Assembly (NCBI GenBank): GCA_937928595.1
Contig: CALGJV010000026.1
Location: 106,930-170,929 of the forward strand
Source: an uncultured Phycisphaerae bacterium
GTDB taxonomy: Bacteria > Planctomycetota > Phycisphaerae > UBA1845 > Fen-1342
Direction of reading: 5' to 3'
DNA: 64,000 bases
Below are positions 26,878 through 35,486 of this stretch, piece by piece (position 1 is the stretch's first letter; each line of letters begins with the position of its first letter). The translations under genes and the position numbers were made by a program. The notes under the pieces were generated by a model. The model ran no database searches and was not told the DNA's origin. It was given only the letters and a program-made list of their open reading frames with translations.

Positions 26878-28101
26878 TCAGACCTCCTGAAGGGTCGCAC
26901 ACGGGTCGAGGCGAGCGGCCCGCCGGGCGGGGAAATAGCTGGCGACCAGCGCCAGCGCCACGGAAATGCCGATGGCCCACGGCACGAGCACGGGCATCGG
27001 CAGCACGGGAATGCCGGCCACCCGCGGCCCCAACGACACCGCCAGGACCGTGCCGAGTCCGTAGCCGCAGATGCCGCCCGCCAGCCCCAGCAGGAGCGCC
27101 TTGAGCAGGAACATCTTCAGGATCACGGCCGAGCTCGCGCCCAGCGCCATGAATGTGCCGATTTCCCGCCGCCGCTCATAAACGTTGGCGTACATGTAAT
27201 TCGCGATACTGGCGCCGCCGACGAGGACGATGATGGCCAGGAAAATCAACGACAGGCGTGCCATCATCTGGTTGGTTCGGACCTGCGTGTCCACCACCTG
27301 GGCGATGGTGACGACCTTGGCCTCCGGCAGAAGCTTGTTGATCTTCTGCACCAACCCGCCGGAAATTTCGTGGCAGCAGCCGACGATCTCGATCGCGTTG
27401 AGCACCGGGCCCTTGCCCGCCAGCTCCTGCACGGCGTGCAGATGTGCGAAGAGGCGCGCGTCATCGACCGTGCCGGTCGGGGGCAGAACCGCGGTCACCG
27501 TGAAGCGGCGGCCGAGCAGCTCCAGGCTGTCGCCCGGCTGCAACCCCAGGACCGCCGCCACGTCGGCGCCCGTAAGCACCTCTGTGTCACTCAAATCGTC
27601 GATCACGCGCTGGCGGACGAGCGTCTCGCGCGCCGGGGGCCGGAAGATTCCGGGCACGTCGGCGACGGCCCCGCAACCCTCGGCCGGCCGGGAGAAGATG
27701 CCCGCGCCCGACCACATGGCCTTGGCCTGAAACTCGCTCTTGGGCAGGATGCCGGTGAGCGTGAAAGTGCGCTCACGGAGTTTCACCGGCAGCGAGAGCT
27801 TGGGCGACAGGTTGTCCAGTCCCTGAAGATCGGACAGCGCCAGACGCTGCACGTACTCCTCGGGAAACTCCTCGTCCTGCATGTCGGCGCTGTAGTAATC
27901 CTGGAGCGAGGCCGACTTGGGCAGAACCAGGATATTCGCGCCCAGCGCGTCGAGCTGCGCGGCGACGGCCTTTTCGGAGTAAAAACTGATGTTTTGGATC
28001 GCGACGACCACCGCGATGCCCAGCAGAATCGCCAGGAAGCTCGTGGCGAGCTGGTTCTTGCGCTCGAACATCTCGCGCCACACAAGCTTTCGCAGGTGCA
28101 T
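26878..28101 (-). CDS. FtsX/MacB-type ABC permease
   Basis: 407 residues. One N-terminal membrane helix (SFLAILLGIAVVVAIQ) precedes a periplasmic domain of about 230 residues, then three C-terminal helices (LSLIFLAIIVLVGGASIANYM; MFLLKALLLGLAGGICGYGL; WAIGISVALALVASYF) and the coupling motif YERRREIGTFMALGAS. This is the MacB/LolC fold. The periplasmic domain contains EIVGCCHEISGG, a vicinal cysteine pair next to a histidine that could bind a soft metal or take part in a thiol relay. GAGGT lies upstream of ATG 28101. It is coupled to the thioredoxin-like gene (12 bases apart) and the ATPase. Confidence 0.88.
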   Translation of the reverse strand: MHLRKLVWREMFERKNQLATSFLAILLGIAVVVAIQNISFYSEKAVAAQLDALGANILVLPKSASLQDYYSADMQDEEFPEEYVQRLALSDLQGLDNLSPKLSLPVKLRERTFTLTGILPKSEFQAKAMWSGAGIFSRPAEGCGAVADVPGIFRPPARETLVRQRVIDDLSDTEVLTGADVAAVLGLQPGDSLELLGRRFTVTAVLPPTGTVDDARLFAHLHAVQELAGKGPVLNAIEIVGCCHEISGGLVQKINKLLPEAKVVTIAQVVDTQVRTNQMMARLSLIFLAIIVLVGGASIANYMYANVYERRREIGTFMALGASSAVILKMFLLKALLLGLAGGICGYGLGTVLAVSLGPRVAGIPVLPMPVLVPWAIGISVALALVASYFPARRAARLDPCATLQEV

Positions 28102-28113
28102 GGGAGTACCTCG

Positions 28114-28995
28114 TCAGGGCTGGTTCTCGGCGCCGCCGGCGGACGGCGTCCGACCCGGGGGACGCGGCGGCGCGGTCGCGGGTTTCCGCGGCGGCGGGCA
28201 GCAGCCGCTGCCCGGCGCGCAGCCCGGAGCTTGGGTCGCCGCCCGGGCCGCCGCGACCAGCACCTCCTTGCGGACCTCGCCCTTGTACGTGCCGACCAGC
28301 GTCCCCGGCGGCGCCAGCAGAACCGTCACCGCCTCTGCGGTCTGCGGGTCCACCTGGAGCTGCCTCAGGAAGCCCTCCTCCGCCGCGTCCCGCGGGTCCA
28401 CCGTGATGATCGCGGTCGCCGGAGCGAACTGCGGATCGGCCGCGAACTCCCGCACCCCCTGCAGGGCCTCCGCATTGTGCGCCGTCGTGCCATTCTGAAC
28501 GCAGAGCAGCGCGAGCTTGCGGTCCTGCAAGGCCTTGAGACACTTCTGCATGCCCGGGCTCACGAAGGCGGTTTGCAACTGCTCCTCGGCAAACGGCCAG
28601 GGGAAGGCCCGCGTCACGGCTCCGTTCGGCGCGAGGGCCAGCACGAGCGGTAGCGGCGACCGATGCAAACCGTACTTGAGCACCAGCGCTCGCTCGCGGG
28701 CGTCCAGGACGCTCACCGTGCCGGCCGCGGCCCGATCGGCGAGCTTCTCCAAGGCCGCCTCGAAGACCTTGCGTGCCGCCGGCGTCGGCTCGTCCTCGTT
28801 CCGGTGGACAAACAGAAAGAGATACTTCTCCTCCCGGGCGGCCTGCTCGATCGCGGCCGTCAAGGGACTCGGCGACGGCGCTGCGGCGACGGCCGGCGCC
28901 GGGGCGCTCGCCGGCGTCTGGGCCGGCGCACCCGGTGCCAGCGCGAGCAGCGCCAACCCGGTCACGAAACCTGCATGCACCCGGTTGTCCAACAT
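28114..28995 (-). CDS. Exported thioredoxin-like protein with C-terminal cysteine cluster
   Basis: 293 residues with a signal peptide (VTGLALLALAPGAPAQ) and an Ala/Pro spacer, then a thioredoxin-like repeat: AAREEKYLFLFVHRNEDEPT...VLDARERALVLKYGL and a second (DRKLALLCVQNGTTAHNAEAL...IITVDPRDAAEEGFLRQL). The usual CxxC is replaced by other residues in both, so it is not a standard disulfide reductase. The C-terminus holds GCAPGSGCCPPPRKP, a cysteine cluster in a Pro-rich tail that could bind metal. ATG 28995 has AGGAG seven bases upstream. It lies between the ArsR-type regulator and the ABC permease, pointing to a periplasmic role in metal or metalloid handling. Confidence 0.7.
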   Translation of the reverse strand: MLDNRVHAGFVTGLALLALAPGAPAQTPASAPAPAVAAAPSPSPLTAAIEQAAREEKYLFLFVHRNEDEPTPAARKVFEAALEKLADRAAAGTVSVLDARERALVLKYGLHRSPLPLVLALAPNGAVTRAFPWPFAEEQLQTAFVSPGMQKCLKALQDRKLALLCVQNGTTAHNAEALQGVREFAADPQFAPATAIITVDPRDAAEEGFLRQLQVDPQTAEAVTVLLAPPGTLVGTYKGEVRKEVLVAAARAATQAPGCAPGSGCCPPPRKPATAPPRPPGRTPSAGGAENQP

Positions 28996-29298
28996 TCGTG
29001 TGCTCCTACTGTTCCGACGGCTCGCAAGACTCCGGACGGAGTCGCGTCCCCAAGGCCGCGCTCCCGCGAGCCTGGCCGGCGCGGGCCACGTGTACGATGC
29101 GGGGTGGCCCGGCCGCTCGCGGCACCCCGAACGTTCCGCCCTGCGCGGGCGACCGTCACGTCCGTTGCTCAGCACCGGGGCGGCCGCGACGCGCAGCGGC
29201 CGGCGGGGCGCTGCGCCGTTTCGGCAACACGCCGTCGCAGCCACATCGCCCGGCCCCCACGTGGCCCGGGTCCCAGTGACCGCGCCCAGCGGCACGCT
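28996..29298. other. 303-base spacer inside the arsR operon
   Basis: No gene is seen. A short perfect hairpin (GACTCC GTCC GGAGTC) lies near 29022-29037, in front of the thioredoxin-like gene, and could modulate read-through from the arsR gene. Confidence 0.35.
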
Positions 29299-29703
29299 CT
29301 AGCCTCTTCCCAAGTCTTGCACCAGCAGAGCCCCGCGGTCCCGGTCGCCGCCGTCGCCTCGCACGCCGCAGCGCTGCGTGCCGCGCTGCACCCGGCGGAG
29401 GGCTCTCAGGTCGGCCAGGACCCGCGGCGATTCAACCGCGGCCTGCCGCAACCATCGCAGGATCCACCGATGTGTCGCACTTTTCGGGCGGGCCAGCACA
29501 TAATACGTCCAGACCCCTTCGCGCCGGTCTTCGACCAACCCGACGTTTCGCAAACAGGCCAAGTGCCGCGACGCCTTCGATTGGCCAATGCCCAACACGG
29601 CCGTGATGTCGCACACGCACAACTCCGCGCGCACCAGCAGATTCAGAATCCGCAGGCGGGTCTCGTCCGCGAGGGCCTTGAAAAGCTCAGCACTGCTCCG
29701 CAC
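29299..29703 (-). CDS. ArsR/SmtB-family metal(loid)-responsive repressor
   Basis: 134 residues. The winged helix-turn-helix is clear: ELFKALADETRLRILNLL, then LGIGQSKASRHLACLRNVGLV (recognition helix) and the wing DRREGVWTYYVL. ELCVCDIT at the start of helix 3 is the CVC metal-binding motif of ArsR/SmtB sensors for As(III), Cd(II) or Pb(II). GTG 29703 is chosen because GGGAG lies six bases upstream and the family usually starts just before this point. The C-terminal extension (about 35 residues, Arg-rich) is unusual. A promoter and a palindrome lie immediately upstream, so it very probably represses its own operon, which encodes a thioredoxin-like protein and an ABC transporter. Confidence 0.88.
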   Translation of the reverse strand: MRSSAELFKALADETRLRILNLLVRAELCVCDITAVLGIGQSKASRHLACLRNVGLVEDRREGVWTYYVLARPKSATHRWILRWLRQAAVESPRVLADLRALRRVQRGTQRCGVRGDGGDRDRGALLVQDLGRG

Positions 29704-29720
29704 GCCCGGCTCCCGACCTC

Positions 29721-29748
29721 GTATCCGTACATCCGGATGACCGTATAC
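29721..29748. promoter_or_regulatory. Imperfect 28-bp palindrome, candidate ArsR operator
   Basis: The sequence is symmetrical around ATCC/GGAT (29731-29738): outer arms GTATCCGTAC and GACCGTATAC match at 7 of 10 positions. It overlaps the -10 box and transcription start of the promoter in front of the arsR-type gene, the classical position for repression by this family. Confidence 0.5.
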
Positions 29749-29775
29749 AATAGCCAAACCACGAAGACCAGTCAA
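29747..29775 (-). promoter_or_regulatory. Promoter of the arsR-ABC operon
   Basis: On the minus strand TTGACT (29775-29770) and TATTGT (29752-29747) are 17 bases apart, both 4-5 of 6 consensus matches. Transcription would begin inside the palindrome at 29721-29748, giving a short leader to GTG 29703. Confidence 0.55.
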
Positions 29776-29844
29776 GCCCAATTCCGCCCTGCCCGCAGCC
29801 CCATCCCCGACCCTCGCCGGGGGACAACCGGCCGCGGCCGGTTT

Positions 29845-30015
29845 TCATGCGGCGATCGGCCGGGCTTGCATCGATGTCCTCCGCCGCGCGGCGACTTCCC
29901 TGATTGGGCGCTGCCGCCCGGTCCGTTCCCGCCGCCGACAGAACTCCGCCTGACTCAGACCACTGTCTTCCCACTCGCCCAGCAACCGCCGCCAATACGC
30001 CGCACGTCCCGACAT
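29845..30015 (-). pseudogene. Remnant of an IS66-type accessory gene (tnpA-like)
   Basis: The frame MSGRAAYWRRLLGEWEDSGLSQAEFCRRR matches the N-terminus of the small IS66-family accessory protein (TnpA), in which a W-x6-W-x2-SGLS-x2-FC pattern precedes SFYRWRRRL. Here the sequence departs into a basic, non-homologous tail after about 30 residues, so only a fragment remains. No tnpB, tnpC or terminal inverted repeats are seen nearby. It marks an old insertion just upstream of the arsR-type operon. Confidence 0.45.
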
Positions 30016-30339
30016 GCCGCACCTTCGGCGGCATGCTCGCAAATCTACCGTGCCGACTTCAAGACGTGATTGGTCGAGCGCTCACCGTGGCATTGCATCG
30101 CGGGGGCAACCCTTGTTCTCCTGAGGACTCGCTCGCTTGATCTCTGCCCTTCGGCTCCTCGCGCCCGCTTAGGCTCGGTCGCAGGGCCGCTCCCGGCCGG
30201 ACGCGACTCACACTGACCGTTTCGGAGGCTTCTCGCTTTCTCACCTTCGGCCCGTCCCGCGCCCCGCACCAATTGGGCCGCCGGCGGTCGTCGTTCCCAC
30301 CCCGCCCGCCGCGTAGAATCCCGCGTCGGCAGGTGTCCC
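30016..30339. other. Intergenic region upstream of thiL
   Basis: About 320 bases with no supportable gene, RNA or promoter. A frame on the minus strand is open but its translation is Ser/Arg/Ala-rich low complexity. Confidence 0.35.
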
Positions 30340-31281
30340 ATGACCACGGCGTCTTCCGAGCCCCGCGGCGAACTCGAGCTGATCCGCCGCCTCGCCGCGC
30401 GCTTCGCGCCCCCCGGCGCCGCCCGCGGCGCCGTCGATTTCGGCGACGACATGGCGCTGCTCGACCCGTCCGGACCGCTCCTCTGGACCGTGGACATGCT
30501 CATGGACGGCGTCGATTTCGACTCGCGCCGCCACGCGTGGGACGCCGTCGGCCGCAAGGCCATGGCCGTCAACCTCAGCGACTGCGCCGCGATGGCCGTC
30601 GCGCCCGTCGCGGCCCTGTGCGCCGTCGCACTCAACGAACGGCTGAGCATGGCAGACGCCGAGACGCTCATCGCGGCGGCGGACGCCTGCGGCCGGCAGT
30701 ACGGCTGCCCGATCGTCGGCGGCGACACGAACAGCTGGGCCGCGCCGACCGTGATCAGCATCACCGTCGCCGCCCGCGCCCGTTCCGGCGCGCCGCCGGT
30801 CCGCCGCGACGGCGCCCGCCCGGGCGACACGGTCTGGCTCACGGGGCCGGTCGGCGGCTCGATCCTCGGGCGGCATCTCACGTTCGAGCCGCGGGTCACG
30901 CTCGCGCTCGAGCTTGCCGCCCGGTTGCGGCCGCACGCCCTGATCGACATCAGCGACGGCCTGGCGCTCGACCTGAGCCGCATCCTGACCGCCTCCGGTT
31001 GCGGCGCGGAGCTGGACGCGGCCGCGCTCGACGCCGCCCTGCACGCCGACGCCGCGCGGCTGGCGGCCGAAGATGGCCGGCCGGCGCGCGAGCACGGTCT
31101 GTACGACGGCGAAGATTTCGAGCTGATCGCGGTCCTGCCGTCGGACGTGCCGGAGTCCGACGCCGCCGCGCTCGGCCTGCGGCCGATCGGATGCATCGTG
31201 GCGGATCGCGGCCTATGGCTGGCGAGTGGGGAAGGCCCGCCGGAGCCACTGCCGGTCCGGGGCTGGGAGCACTTCCGATGA
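30340..31281 (+). CDS. thiL: Thiamine-monophosphate kinase
   Basis: 313 residues of the ThiL/PurM-like fold. GELELIRRLAARFAP is the usual start, followed by FGDDMALLD (metal and ATP binding), TVDMLMDGVDFD, and AVNLSDCAAMAV, GGDTN and DISDGLALDLSRI, all family signatures. It phosphorylates thiamine phosphate to thiamine diphosphate in the cytoplasm. The TGA overlaps the next start (ATGA), so it is translationally coupled to tsaE, a pairing seen in several bacteria. Confidence 0.93.
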   Translation: MTTASSEPRGELELIRRLAARFAPPGAARGAVDFGDDMALLDPSGPLLWTVDMLMDGVDFDSRRHAWDAVGRKAMAVNLSDCAAMAVAPVAALCAVALNERLSMADAETLIAAADACGRQYGCPIVGGDTNSWAAPTVISITVAARARSGAPPVRRDGARPGDTVWLTGPVGGSILGRHLTFEPRVTLALELAARLRPHALIDISDGLALDLSRILTASGCGAELDAAALDAALHADAARLAAEDGRPAREHGLYDGEDFELIAVLPSDVPESDAAALGLRPIGCIVADRGLWLASGEGPPEPLPVRGWEHFR

Positions 31282-31760
31282 TCACCGAGGTCGTCTACAC
31301 CTCACCGGACCCGCAGCTCACCTACGCCGCCGGCCGCGAACTGGGACATTTGCTCCGCGGTCGGGACGTGGTGGCGCTGCACGGGCCGCTGGGCGCGGGC
31401 AAGACGCAGTTCGCAAAGGGGCTGGCGGCCGGGCTGGGCGTGCCGCCGGACGAGCCGGTCGTCAGTCCGACCTTCGTGCTCGTGCGGGAGTACGCGGGGC
31501 GGCTGCGGTTGTACCACGTGGACGCGTACCGGCTGACGGGTGCGGAGGAGCTGCGGGCGCTGGGGTTCGACGAGATGCTGGCCGAGGCCGACGCCGTGAT
31601 CGCGGTGGAGTGGGCGGAGCGGGTGGCGGATGCGGTGCCGGCCGGGGCGGTTCATGTGGAGTTTGCGCACGTCGGCGAGCTGGAGCGTCGGCTGCGGGCC
31701 ACATGGTCGGACCGTGCGCGCCTGGCCCGGTTCGCCGCGCTGCTCGATCCGCCGGCGTAA
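31278..31760 (+). CDS. tsaE: tRNA t6A biosynthesis ATPase TsaE
   Basis: 160 residues with the P-loop LHGPLGAGKTQFAKGLAAGLG, the motif VSPTFVLVREY and LYHVDAYRL, then GFDEML and VEWAER, all diagnostic of TsaE (YjeE). It drives the TsaB-TsaD complex that makes the N6-threonylcarbamoyl modification on tRNAs reading ANN codons. The start overlaps the thiL stop by four bases. TsaB and TsaD are not in the window. Confidence 0.93.
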   Translation: MITEVVYTSPDPQLTYAAGRELGHLLRGRDVVALHGPLGAGKTQFAKGLAAGLGVPPDEPVVSPTFVLVREYAGRLRLYHVDAYRLTGAEELRALGFDEMLAEADAVIAVEWAERVADAVPAGAVHVEFAHVGELERRLRATWSDRARLARFAALLDPPA

Positions 31761-31775
31761 CCGGGCACGGCGCGG

Positions 31776-31803
31776 TTGACACCGCGGCGATTGGGGCCCA
31801 CAC
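31776..31803 (+). promoter_or_regulatory. Possible promoter of the small lipoprotein gene
   Basis: A perfect TTGACA lies at 31776-31781; the best -10 candidate, around 31799-31804 (CACACT), is poor. The leader to ATG 31848 would be about 40 bases. Confidence 0.3.
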
Positions 31804-31847
31804 TACACCCCGGCGCTTGAGTGAGTGTCGCCCTCAAGAGGTGTGCT

Positions 31848-32048
31848 ATGCGCAAGTGGCTCTTGATCGCGTTGTTTGTGGGCGTCGGGCTGGCGACGGG
31901 GTGCGCGACGGTCACGCGGACTCCCGAGGAGAACTGGAACGCGCAGCGGCAGGCGGCCGAGCTGGGCCTCCGGCAGATCACCGACGACTGGAACATGATC
32001 TGGATGAGCGACCGCCAGAGCCGCCTGACGCGCTGGCACGTGCGCTAG
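31848..32048 (+). CDS. Small lipoprotein of unknown function
   Basis: 66 residues. MRKWLLIALFVGVGLATGC is a lipoprotein signal with lipobox ATGC, leaving a 48-residue mature helix-rich peptide (ENWNAQRQAAELGLRQITDDW). AAGAGG lies upstream of ATG 31848. A strong hairpin follows at 32088. No family is recognised. Confidence 0.7.
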   Translation: MRKWLLIALFVGVGLATGCATVTRTPEENWNAQRQAAELGLRQITDDWNMIWMSDRQSRLTRWHVR

Positions 32049-32087
32049 CCGCCGCAGCGCGAGGCGCCGGCCGCAGTCGAAACAACG

Positions 32088-32128
32088 CGGGCCGCGGTGC
32101 AGATCGGGGTGCCCTGCGCCGCGGCCCG
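32088..32128 (+). terminator. Stem-loop after the small lipoprotein gene
   Basis: Positions 32088-32102 (CGGGCCGCGGTGCAG) pair with 32114-32128 over 15 bp with one G-T wobble. There is no T tract, so it may be a weak terminator or an mRNA-stabilising structure. No gene is seen in 32049-32325. Confidence 0.4.
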
Positions 32129-32325
32129 TACCTTGCGCGAGAGCCGGCCGCGTTGACCTGGGGGGCGTGGGGCCCGGTCCGTCGAGAACCGGAATGCCGG
32201 GCTTGCACCGGTTGTGCGCGCATGCGAAGCGAGCCCGGCCCGCTCTTCGCGTCGCGGCCCGACTTTGTGGGCCCCGGGGGGCGGACGCGGCGCGCCGGGG
32301 CTCCGGCCGTTGCGGCGCGGGCCGC

Positions 32326-33651
32326 TCAGGCGCGGTAGACCTTCTTCGCCGCGTGCTTGAGGCGGCCGGTCGCGTTCCGCGTGTCGACGATCAGCCGGGC
32401 GTGTTGGCAGACCAGTGCGTAGTCGACCTTCGAGTGGTCGGTCGAGATCAGCACGCAATCGTACTTGCGCAGGTTCGCGGCCGTCAGCGGCACGCTCTTC
32501 ATGTGCGTGATGTTGTGCTCACGCATCTCCTTGGCGACCGGGATGTGCGGGTCGTGGTAGTCGACCGACGCGCCCTGCTTCTGGAGCAGCTCGATCAGCG
32601 TGACCGACGGCGACTCGCGCACGTCATCCACGTCCTTCTTGTACGCCAGCCCGAGCACCAGCACCTTCGAGCCCTTCAGCGGCTTGCCGTGCTCGTTCAG
32701 GGCCTGCATGACCTTCGACACCACGTACTCCGGCATGGCCGTGTTGATCTCGCCGGCCAGCTCGATGAAGCGCGTGGTCATGTTGTAGGCGCGGGCCTTC
32801 CAGGACAGATAGAACGGGTCGATCGGGATGCAGTGCCCGCCCAGCCCCGGCCCGGGGTAGAACGCCTGAAAACCGAACGGCTTGGTCTTGGCCGCCTCGA
32901 TCACGTCCCACACGTTGATGCCCATCCGGTCGAAGAGCACCTTCAGCTCGTTGACCAGCGCGATGTTCACGCAGCGGTAGACGTTTTCCACGATCTTGCA
33001 CGCCTCGGCCACATCCGCCGTCGCCACCGGCACGACCGTGTCGAGCGCCAGCGCGTACGTGGCGGCCGCGAGCTTGCCGCTGGTGGGCGTGACCCCGCCG
33101 ACGACCTTCGGAATCTGCTTCGTGGTGATGTCCTTGCGGCCGGGGTCCTCGCGCTCGGGCGAGAACGCCAGGAAGTAGTCCTGGTCGAGCTTGAGGCCGG
33201 TCGCGTCGAGCATCGGCTGGCAGACCTCGCGGGTCGTGCCCGGGTAAGTCGTGGACTCGAGGACGACGACCTGCCCGGGGCGCAGGCGCTTCGCGATGTC
33301 GCGGGTCGTGCTGACGATGTACGACATGTCGGGCTCGCGCATCTTGTCGAGCGGCGTCGGCACGGCGATCAGGATCACGTCCGGCTTGGCCAGCAGATTC
33401 ATGTCCGTAGTCGGCGTGAAGAGCTTCCGCTGGATCAGGCCCTTGAAGAAAGCGCCGGGCAGATGCTCGATGTAGGTCTGTCCGGCCTTCAGCTTGCGCA
33501 CCTTGCGCTCGTCGATGTCGAAGCCGATCACCCGCACGTCGGAGTTGCAGAACTCGCGCACGAGAGGCAGCCCGACGTACCCGAGGCCGACGACGCCCAC
33601 GACGACCTGGCGGGACTTGATCTTCTCCATCAACGCGTCTGCATGTTTCAT
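32326..33651 (-). CDS. UDP-N-acetylhexosamine 6-dehydrogenase (WbpA/WecC-like nucleotide-sugar dehydrogenase)
   Basis: 441 residues. The NAD-binding site GVVGLGYVGLPLV and FDIDERK open the protein; the catalytic cysteine is in GPGLGGHCIPIDPFYLSWKA, where the FYLSWKA ending points to the UDP-GlcNAc/ManNAc group rather than UDP-glucose dehydrogenase. It oxidises C6 of the sugar to a uronic acid for surface polysaccharide. ATG 33651 has AAGGA seven bases upstream and starts just before the Rossmann fold. No glycosyltransferase genes are adjacent, so the polysaccharide locus must be elsewhere. Confidence 0.88.
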   Translation of the reverse strand: MKHADALMEKIKSRQVVVGVVGLGYVGLPLVREFCNSDVRVIGFDIDERKVRKLKAGQTYIEHLPGAFFKGLIQRKLFTPTTDMNLLAKPDVILIAVPTPLDKMREPDMSYIVSTTRDIAKRLRPGQVVVLESTTYPGTTREVCQPMLDATGLKLDQDYFLAFSPEREDPGRKDITTKQIPKVVGGVTPTSGKLAAATYALALDTVVPVATADVAEACKIVENVYRCVNIALVNELKVLFDRMGINVWDVIEAAKTKPFGFQAFYPGPGLGGHCIPIDPFYLSWKARAYNMTTRFIELAGEINTAMPEYVVSKVMQALNEHGKPLKGSKVLVLGLAYKKDVDDVRESPSVTLIELLQKQGASVDYHDPHIPVAKEMREHNITHMKSVPLTAANLRKYDCVLISTDHSKVDYALVCQHARLIVDTRNATGRLKHAAKKVYRA

Positions 33652-33877
33652 CGCTGTGTCCTTGCGCTGTGAACCCGGTGCCGGAGCCGGGGTTGTACGC
33701 GACCCGCGGCGCCCCGGCAAGCCGCACAGCGGCCGCTGGGATGCCTTCCGGCAGGGGAGTTATCGGCAAGTTTCGGCCGGCAACTGCGTGAACCGCGCCG
33801 CCGCGCCCGCTCACGAGAAGGTACGCTCGGACGGGGGGGCCGTTCGGCCGCCCGCGGATGTGTTCATTTCACGACGG

Positions 33878-35272
33878 TCAGCCGGCCAGCGCCGCGACGA
33901 ACGGGTCGATGTCGTCGAAGTCCACGGCGCCGTCGCCGTTCACGTCGCCGTTCAGCCAGCGACACGCGGGGTACGCCGCCTCGTACCCGGCCTGGCCGCT
34001 GAGGGCCAGCACGAAGGGGTCGATGTCGTCGAAGTTGACCACGCCGTCGCAGTTGAGGTCCGCCGGCACGCCCACCGGCGCCGGCGGCAGGATGAAATCG
34101 GCAATGACCGGGCGGTGATCCGAGGCCACCGAGCTCACCCAGTACGCCGCGTTGGGAAAGCCGATGAGCTCGGGCGGAATCCAGCTCGGGACGTTCCACA
34201 GTTCGTTCGAGTAGAAGATGAACGAGCGGCGCAGCGTCGCGATGCTGTCCTGCCACGCGATGTAGTCCAGCTTGCTCCCCGAGTTCTGCGTGTTCCGCGT
34301 GTTGCTGCGGGGCTCCACCGACGCGTCATACGTCATGTCGGACCGGTCGCGGTCCGTGCCGTCGGTGCCGCCGGCCGTCGCCGCCTGCGTGAGCCACTCC
34401 GCCGGTCCCTTGCGGCCGTTGGCGGCCTCGTCCTCGTTCCAGTCGCCGCCGATGATCACAGGCGTCTGCGGATCCAGAATGCGGGTGGCCGGGGGCACGT
34501 CCGCGATCTTGTTGTTGGGATCGGGCACCGTCCCGCCCGCGCCGTTGAGCAGGTAGTCGATGTAGTAAGCGACATTCCGCGCGGCGCGCTCCCGCGCGGA
34601 AAGGTCGCTGCTCGTGCCGCCGCTTTGCAGGTGCGCGTTGCCGATCACGAGATCGCCGGCGTAGACCGCGTCCGGCAGGTCGAACTCGGCGAACATGAAC
34701 CCGCGAATTCCGCCGTTGCCGCCCCAGGCATACGCGTCCGCGCTGATCGTGGCCGGCGACGGCCGCTGGCTGACGCCGTCCCCGTTCAGGTCCGCGAACG
34801 GGAACCGACTCAGGATCACGTTGCGGTTGTAGCCGTCGGTCACGGAGCTGACCCACACGAACGGCAAGTCGTAATCGGGAGCGTACTTCTGCACGTACGC
34901 GCCGACGGGACCGCCGGGCAGGAACGGGTCCGTCCCGCCGCGCAGAAACAAACCCAGCGTGATCGTGAGCTGGTCAACCGTGTCATTGCCGCCGGTCGTG
35001 CCGTTGCCGTCGTTGTCGCCGGCTTCCTGGAGCATCAGGACGTCCGGCTTCATGGCCGCCACCACGCGGGCCAGCGCGCACCAGCCGTTGTACCCCTCGG
35101 CCTTCACGGCGTTCCGGCAGATGTGGTCGCGGATGTTGTACGTCATCACTCGTACGTCGGTGGGCTCCGTCTTGCCCCACTGCCCCGCCGCGGGGTTCCA
35201 TTGCCCCCGCGCCGTCGTGGCGACCAGCAGAACGAGCGCCCCGGCCATCCAACGCTGCATGCCCGCACGCAT
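33878..35272 (-). CDS. Secreted endonuclease/exonuclease/phosphatase-family protein with two dockerin-like repeats
   Basis: 464 residues. A signal peptide (MAGALVLLVATTARG) precedes a DNase-I-like domain with the expected motifs in order: VRVMTYNIRDH, MLQEAGD, VIGNAHLQSGG, IIGGDWNEDE and ASDHRPVI, so metal-dependent phosphodiesterase activity is likely. The C-terminus carries DLNCDGVVNFDDIDPFVLAL and DVNGDGAVDFDDIDPFVAAL, paired calcium-binding loops of the planctomycete dockerin-like type that probably attach it to the cell surface. ATG 35272 has GGGAGG seven bases upstream. It is a single gene; the substrate (DNA, phospholipid or other) is unknown. Confidence 0.88.
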   Translation of the reverse strand: MRAGMQRWMAGALVLLVATTARGQWNPAAGQWGKTEPTDVRVMTYNIRDHICRNAVKAEGYNGWCALARVVAAMKPDVLMLQEAGDNDGNGTTGGNDTVDQLTITLGLFLRGGTDPFLPGGPVGAYVQKYAPDYDLPFVWVSSVTDGYNRNVILSRFPFADLNGDGVSQRPSPATISADAYAWGGNGGIRGFMFAEFDLPDAVYAGDLVIGNAHLQSGGTSSDLSARERAARNVAYYIDYLLNGAGGTVPDPNNKIADVPPATRILDPQTPVIIGGDWNEDEAANGRKGPAEWLTQAATAGGTDGTDRDRSDMTYDASVEPRSNTRNTQNSGSKLDYIAWQDSIATLRRSFIFYSNELWNVPSWIPPELIGFPNAAYWVSSVASDHRPVIADFILPPAPVGVPADLNCDGVVNFDDIDPFVLALSGQAGYEAAYPACRWLNGDVNGDGAVDFDDIDPFVAALAG

Positions 35273-35486
35273 CGCGTATCCTCCCGCGGCTGCCGCCGGG
35301 GGCCCGACGGCGTTTGTGCTCGCGCTTGTTATCACCAGCGCACCGGCCGCGGCCGCAGCGCCGCGGGCCCCCCTGATTATGTCGGCCCGGCCGGTTGCAA
35401 TACAAGGCGGATACCGCGTCCCGGGCGCCGGAAACTGCTCCCGACCCACCTCCGCAAGGTTCGGCGATACACCGCGGCCGACGGGC

